From: CALOAD01 sp942491415
GTDB lineage: Bacteria > Cyanobacteriota > Vampirovibrionia > Gastranaerophilales > CALOAD01
Direction of reading: 5' to 3'
NCBI GenBank assembly: GCA_942491415.1
Contig: CALOAD010000024.1
Coordinates: forward strand, 1-9,017
DNA length: 9,017 nt
In this document: in pieces, positions 6,773-9,017 of the stretch
Layout of the letters: each line of letters opens with the position of its first letter
How positions within the stretch are numbered: the first letter of the stretch is position 1
Notes under the pieces: generated by a model
What the model saw: only the letters and a program-made list of their open reading frames with translations
Database searches by the model: none
Told to the model about the DNA's origin: nothing
Position numbers and translations under genes: made by a program

Positions 6773-9017
6773 ATGGCAAAAACAGAAGCAAAAGAAACAA
6801 CAAAAAAGAAAACAATAAAAAAATCAGAAAGATCTTTTAGTTATAGTTGAGTCCCCGGCAAAAGCAAAAACTATTAAAAAAATCCTGGGTGAAACTTTCG
6901 AAATTAAAGCCAGTTACGGGCATATTAGAGACTTTCCCAAAAAAACTCTGGGCGTAGATGTAGATAACAAATTTGAACCTTCCTACGATGTAATCCCGAT
7001 AAACAAAAAGTGGTTGATGAATTAAATTCCATGGCTAAAAAAGTAGGTAAAGTCTACCTCGCACCTGACCCTGACCGCGAAGGAGAAGCTATAGCATGGC
7101 ATATTTCTCAAATTTTAGACGTGCCTGAAAAAAATATATACAGAATAGAATTTAACGAAATCACTAAAAATGCCATTAAAAATGCTGTTGAAACCCCTCG
7201 TAATATTGATATGGATATGGTTAAAGCTCAACAAACACGCCAAATACTAGATAGAGTTGTGGGTTATAAACTCAGTCCACTACTTTGGGAAAAATTGCGT
7301 AACTATAGACTTTCAGCAGGTAGGGTTCAAAGTGTTGCAGTGAGAATTATTTGCGAACGAGAAGCAGAAATTGAAGCTTTCCAACCTAAAGAATATTGGA
7401 CTATTTCAGCTGATATGTCAAAACAAAAAACAAAAGCACTGCTAACAGCTGATTTAACAAAATATAAAGGTGAAAAAATTGAAATAAACAACGAAAAAAG
7501 AGTCTACAAAAATCGTTGATTATTTAAATGATAAGTCTAGAGAGTTTAAAATTGCAAAAGTGACTAACAGAGAGTCCAAGCGCAACCCTCAAGCTCCATT
7601 TATCACAAGTACACTACAAAGAGAAGCTAGTAACAGGCTTGGATACGGTGTATCCAAAACAATGCAAGTTGCTCAAAAACTTTATGAAGGTATAGATATA
7701 GGTTCCGATGGTCCTGTAGGTCTTATTACTTATATGAGAACCGATAGTACTCGTATTTCGGACGAAGCAACTGAAGCTGCAAAAGAATATATCACAGACC
7801 ATTACGGCAAAGATTATTATCCTGAAACACCTAAAGTTTATGCAAAAAAAGGGAAAAACGTTCAGGATGCTCACGAAGCGATAAGACCTACATACGTAGA
7901 TAAATCACCTGAAAAAATCAAAAGCTACCTGACTAGTGATCAGTATAAAATATACAAACTTATCTGGGAACGTTTTATAGCAAGTCAAATGGAAAGCGCA
8001 AAAGTAAAAAATACAGCAGTTGAAATAGATGCCGGTGATTATACTCTAAGAGCAAGCGCCAGCAAAATTATTTTTAACGGATTTTTGATTGTATATGATG
8101 ACAGAGGCGAAAACGAACAAGATTCAGTCATTCCGGATCTTGCTAAAAATGATATTTTAAACCTCAAAAAAGTTGATCCAAAACAACACTTTACGCAACC
8201 TCCTCCTCGATTCACAGAGGCAAGCCTCGTTAAAACTCTTGAGGAAAAAGGAATCGGTCGACCAAGTACGTATGCTCCAATTATTTCAAAAGTTCAACAA
8301 AGAAACTATGTAATAAAAGAGGAAAAATCACTTGCTCCAACTCCATTGGGTAAAACCGTCAACGAGCAACTGGTTAAATATTTTGGAAATGTTATTGATT
8401 ATAACTTCACAGCTGATATGGAAGGCAAACTCGACTCGGTTGCCGAACAAAAAGCTGAATGGAAAGCTATAATAGAAGACTTTTACACCCCCTTTATTTC
8501 TTTAGTTGACGAAGCCAAAGAAAAAATGGAAAAAATCGACGTATTAAGTGATCAAAACTGTCCTAATTGTGAAAAACCAATGGCGATCAAAACAAGTCGC
8601 TGGGGTACACAATTCCTTGGTTGCACAGGGTATCCGGAATGTAAGACAATGATGCCGCTTACAAAAGATCAAAAACCTGCACCTGAAGACCGTCCAAGCG
8701 ATGAAAAATGCGATAAATGTAAATCTGATATGGTAATTAGGTACGGTCCTTATGGGGATTATCTGGCATGTACAAGCGAAGATTGCAAAAATAAGAAAAA
8801 AATTGTTGTAAGATCAGGAGTAAAATGCCCAAAAAGAGGCTGTAAAGGTGAGTTAATTCAAAGAAAATCTCGTTACGGAAAGATTTTCTACGGATGCGAA
8901 AGCTATCCTGACTGCGATTTTGCGATTTGGGGAGAGCCTACAGGTGAAAAATGTCCTGATTGCAAGTCATTGCTAATTAAAAAATTCTTAAAACGTGGAA
9001 ATAAAATAGCCTGTTCT
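6773..9017 (+). CDS. topA: DNA topoisomerase I (type IA), three A-run frameshifts, 3' end cut by window edge
   Basis: TopA relaxes negative supercoils through a tyrosine-DNA intermediate. The protein is unmistakable but is spread over two frames with three switches. ATG 6773 opens a lysine-rich leader that stops at 6848-6850. The Toprim start (LLVIVESPAKAKTI, Glu codon 6849) lies in the next frame up to a stop at 7023-7025. YLAPDPDREGEAIAWH (acidic triad codons 7067, 7073, 7079) and the following domain return to the first frame and stop at 7517-7519. The remaining 501 codons, 7515-9017, use the second frame. Each switch is repaired by one base in an A run: one fewer at 6817-6823, one more at 7005-7009, and one fewer at 7494-7499 or 7508-7512. 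The repaired product has 748 residues in the window. Further signatures are the active-site Tyr in GLITYMRTDS (codon 7731), HEAIRPT (from 7872) and EEKGIGRPSTYAPI (from 8244). Four zinc-ribbon modules begin at 8559, 8709, 8826 and 8952, the last being incomplete. Because topA is normally essential and all motifs are conserved, I favour sequence error over decay. Confidence 0.9.

Noticed and set aside
7005..7025. Programmed ribosomal frameshifting in topA
   Set aside because: The A5 run is short and I see no stimulatory stem-loop or Shine-Dalgarno-like site placed for it. Three alternating shifts in one gene would also be without precedent that I know of.
7010..7519. A separate 169-residue gene starting at GTG 7010
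   Set aside because: It begins in the middle of the Toprim domain and ends before the active-site tyrosine. It is a fragment of topA created by frameshifts, not an independent gene.
7614..7874. 86-codon minus-strand open frame inside topA
   Set aside because: It is antisense to the active-site region of TopA and is a shadow frame.
1..9017. CRISPR array, transposase or phage module
   Set aside because: No regularly spaced repeats, no transposase or integrase motifs and no terminal inverted repeats flanking a coding block were seen.

Overview
This AT-rich window (estimated by eye at roughly 30% G+C) is bacterial chromosome carrying housekeeping DNA-metabolism genes. No phage, plasmid, transposase, CRISPR, tRNA or rRNA signature is visible. 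Low G+C, the dprA-topA gene pair and a membrane-anchored DUF3352-like protein would fit a low-GC bacterium such as a Melainabacteria/Gastranaerophilales-type member of the Cyanobacteria lineage. A Firmicute or similar lineage is not excluded. This placement is inference without any database search.

Layout. Positions 1-1522 (minus) hold the N-terminal 507 residues of a large single-pass membrane protein, probably DUF3352. A 315-bp AT-rich intergenic region follows. At 1838-2202 (plus) there is a small STAS-domain (anti-anti-sigma-like) gene broken by one missing A. It runs tail to tail, with a 4-base overlap, into an unrecognised 92-residue gene on the minus strand (2199-2477). A plus-strand pair, DUF192 then uvrC (3-base gap), occupies 2690-4882. 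Then comes a 750-bp gene-free stretch with a comparatively G+C-richer element, two strong inverted repeats, a T-rich tandem repeat and a good sigma70-type promoter. dprA (5633-6739) and topA (6773 to beyond the window end) follow 33 bp apart and probably form one transcript.

How the genes relate. UvrC (nucleotide excision repair), DprA (RecA loading on incoming single-stranded DNA) and TopA (relaxation of negative supercoils) all act on DNA, but they are probably neighbours through conserved order rather than one pathway. The DUF3352-like protein, the STAS protein and the 92-residue protein have no evident link to them.

The main anomaly is reading-frame integrity. topA needs three single-base corrections within about 680 bp, and the STAS gene needs one. 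All four can be placed in runs of 5-7 A. The DUF3352-like gene, uvrC, dprA and the last 1.5 kb of topA are clean. Assembly or sequencing error is the simplest explanation. Real decay or slippage-based decoding cannot be excluded from the sequence alone. I found no convincing new biological system; the best candidates for something undescribed are the 4940-5251 intergenic element and the 92-residue orphan gene.
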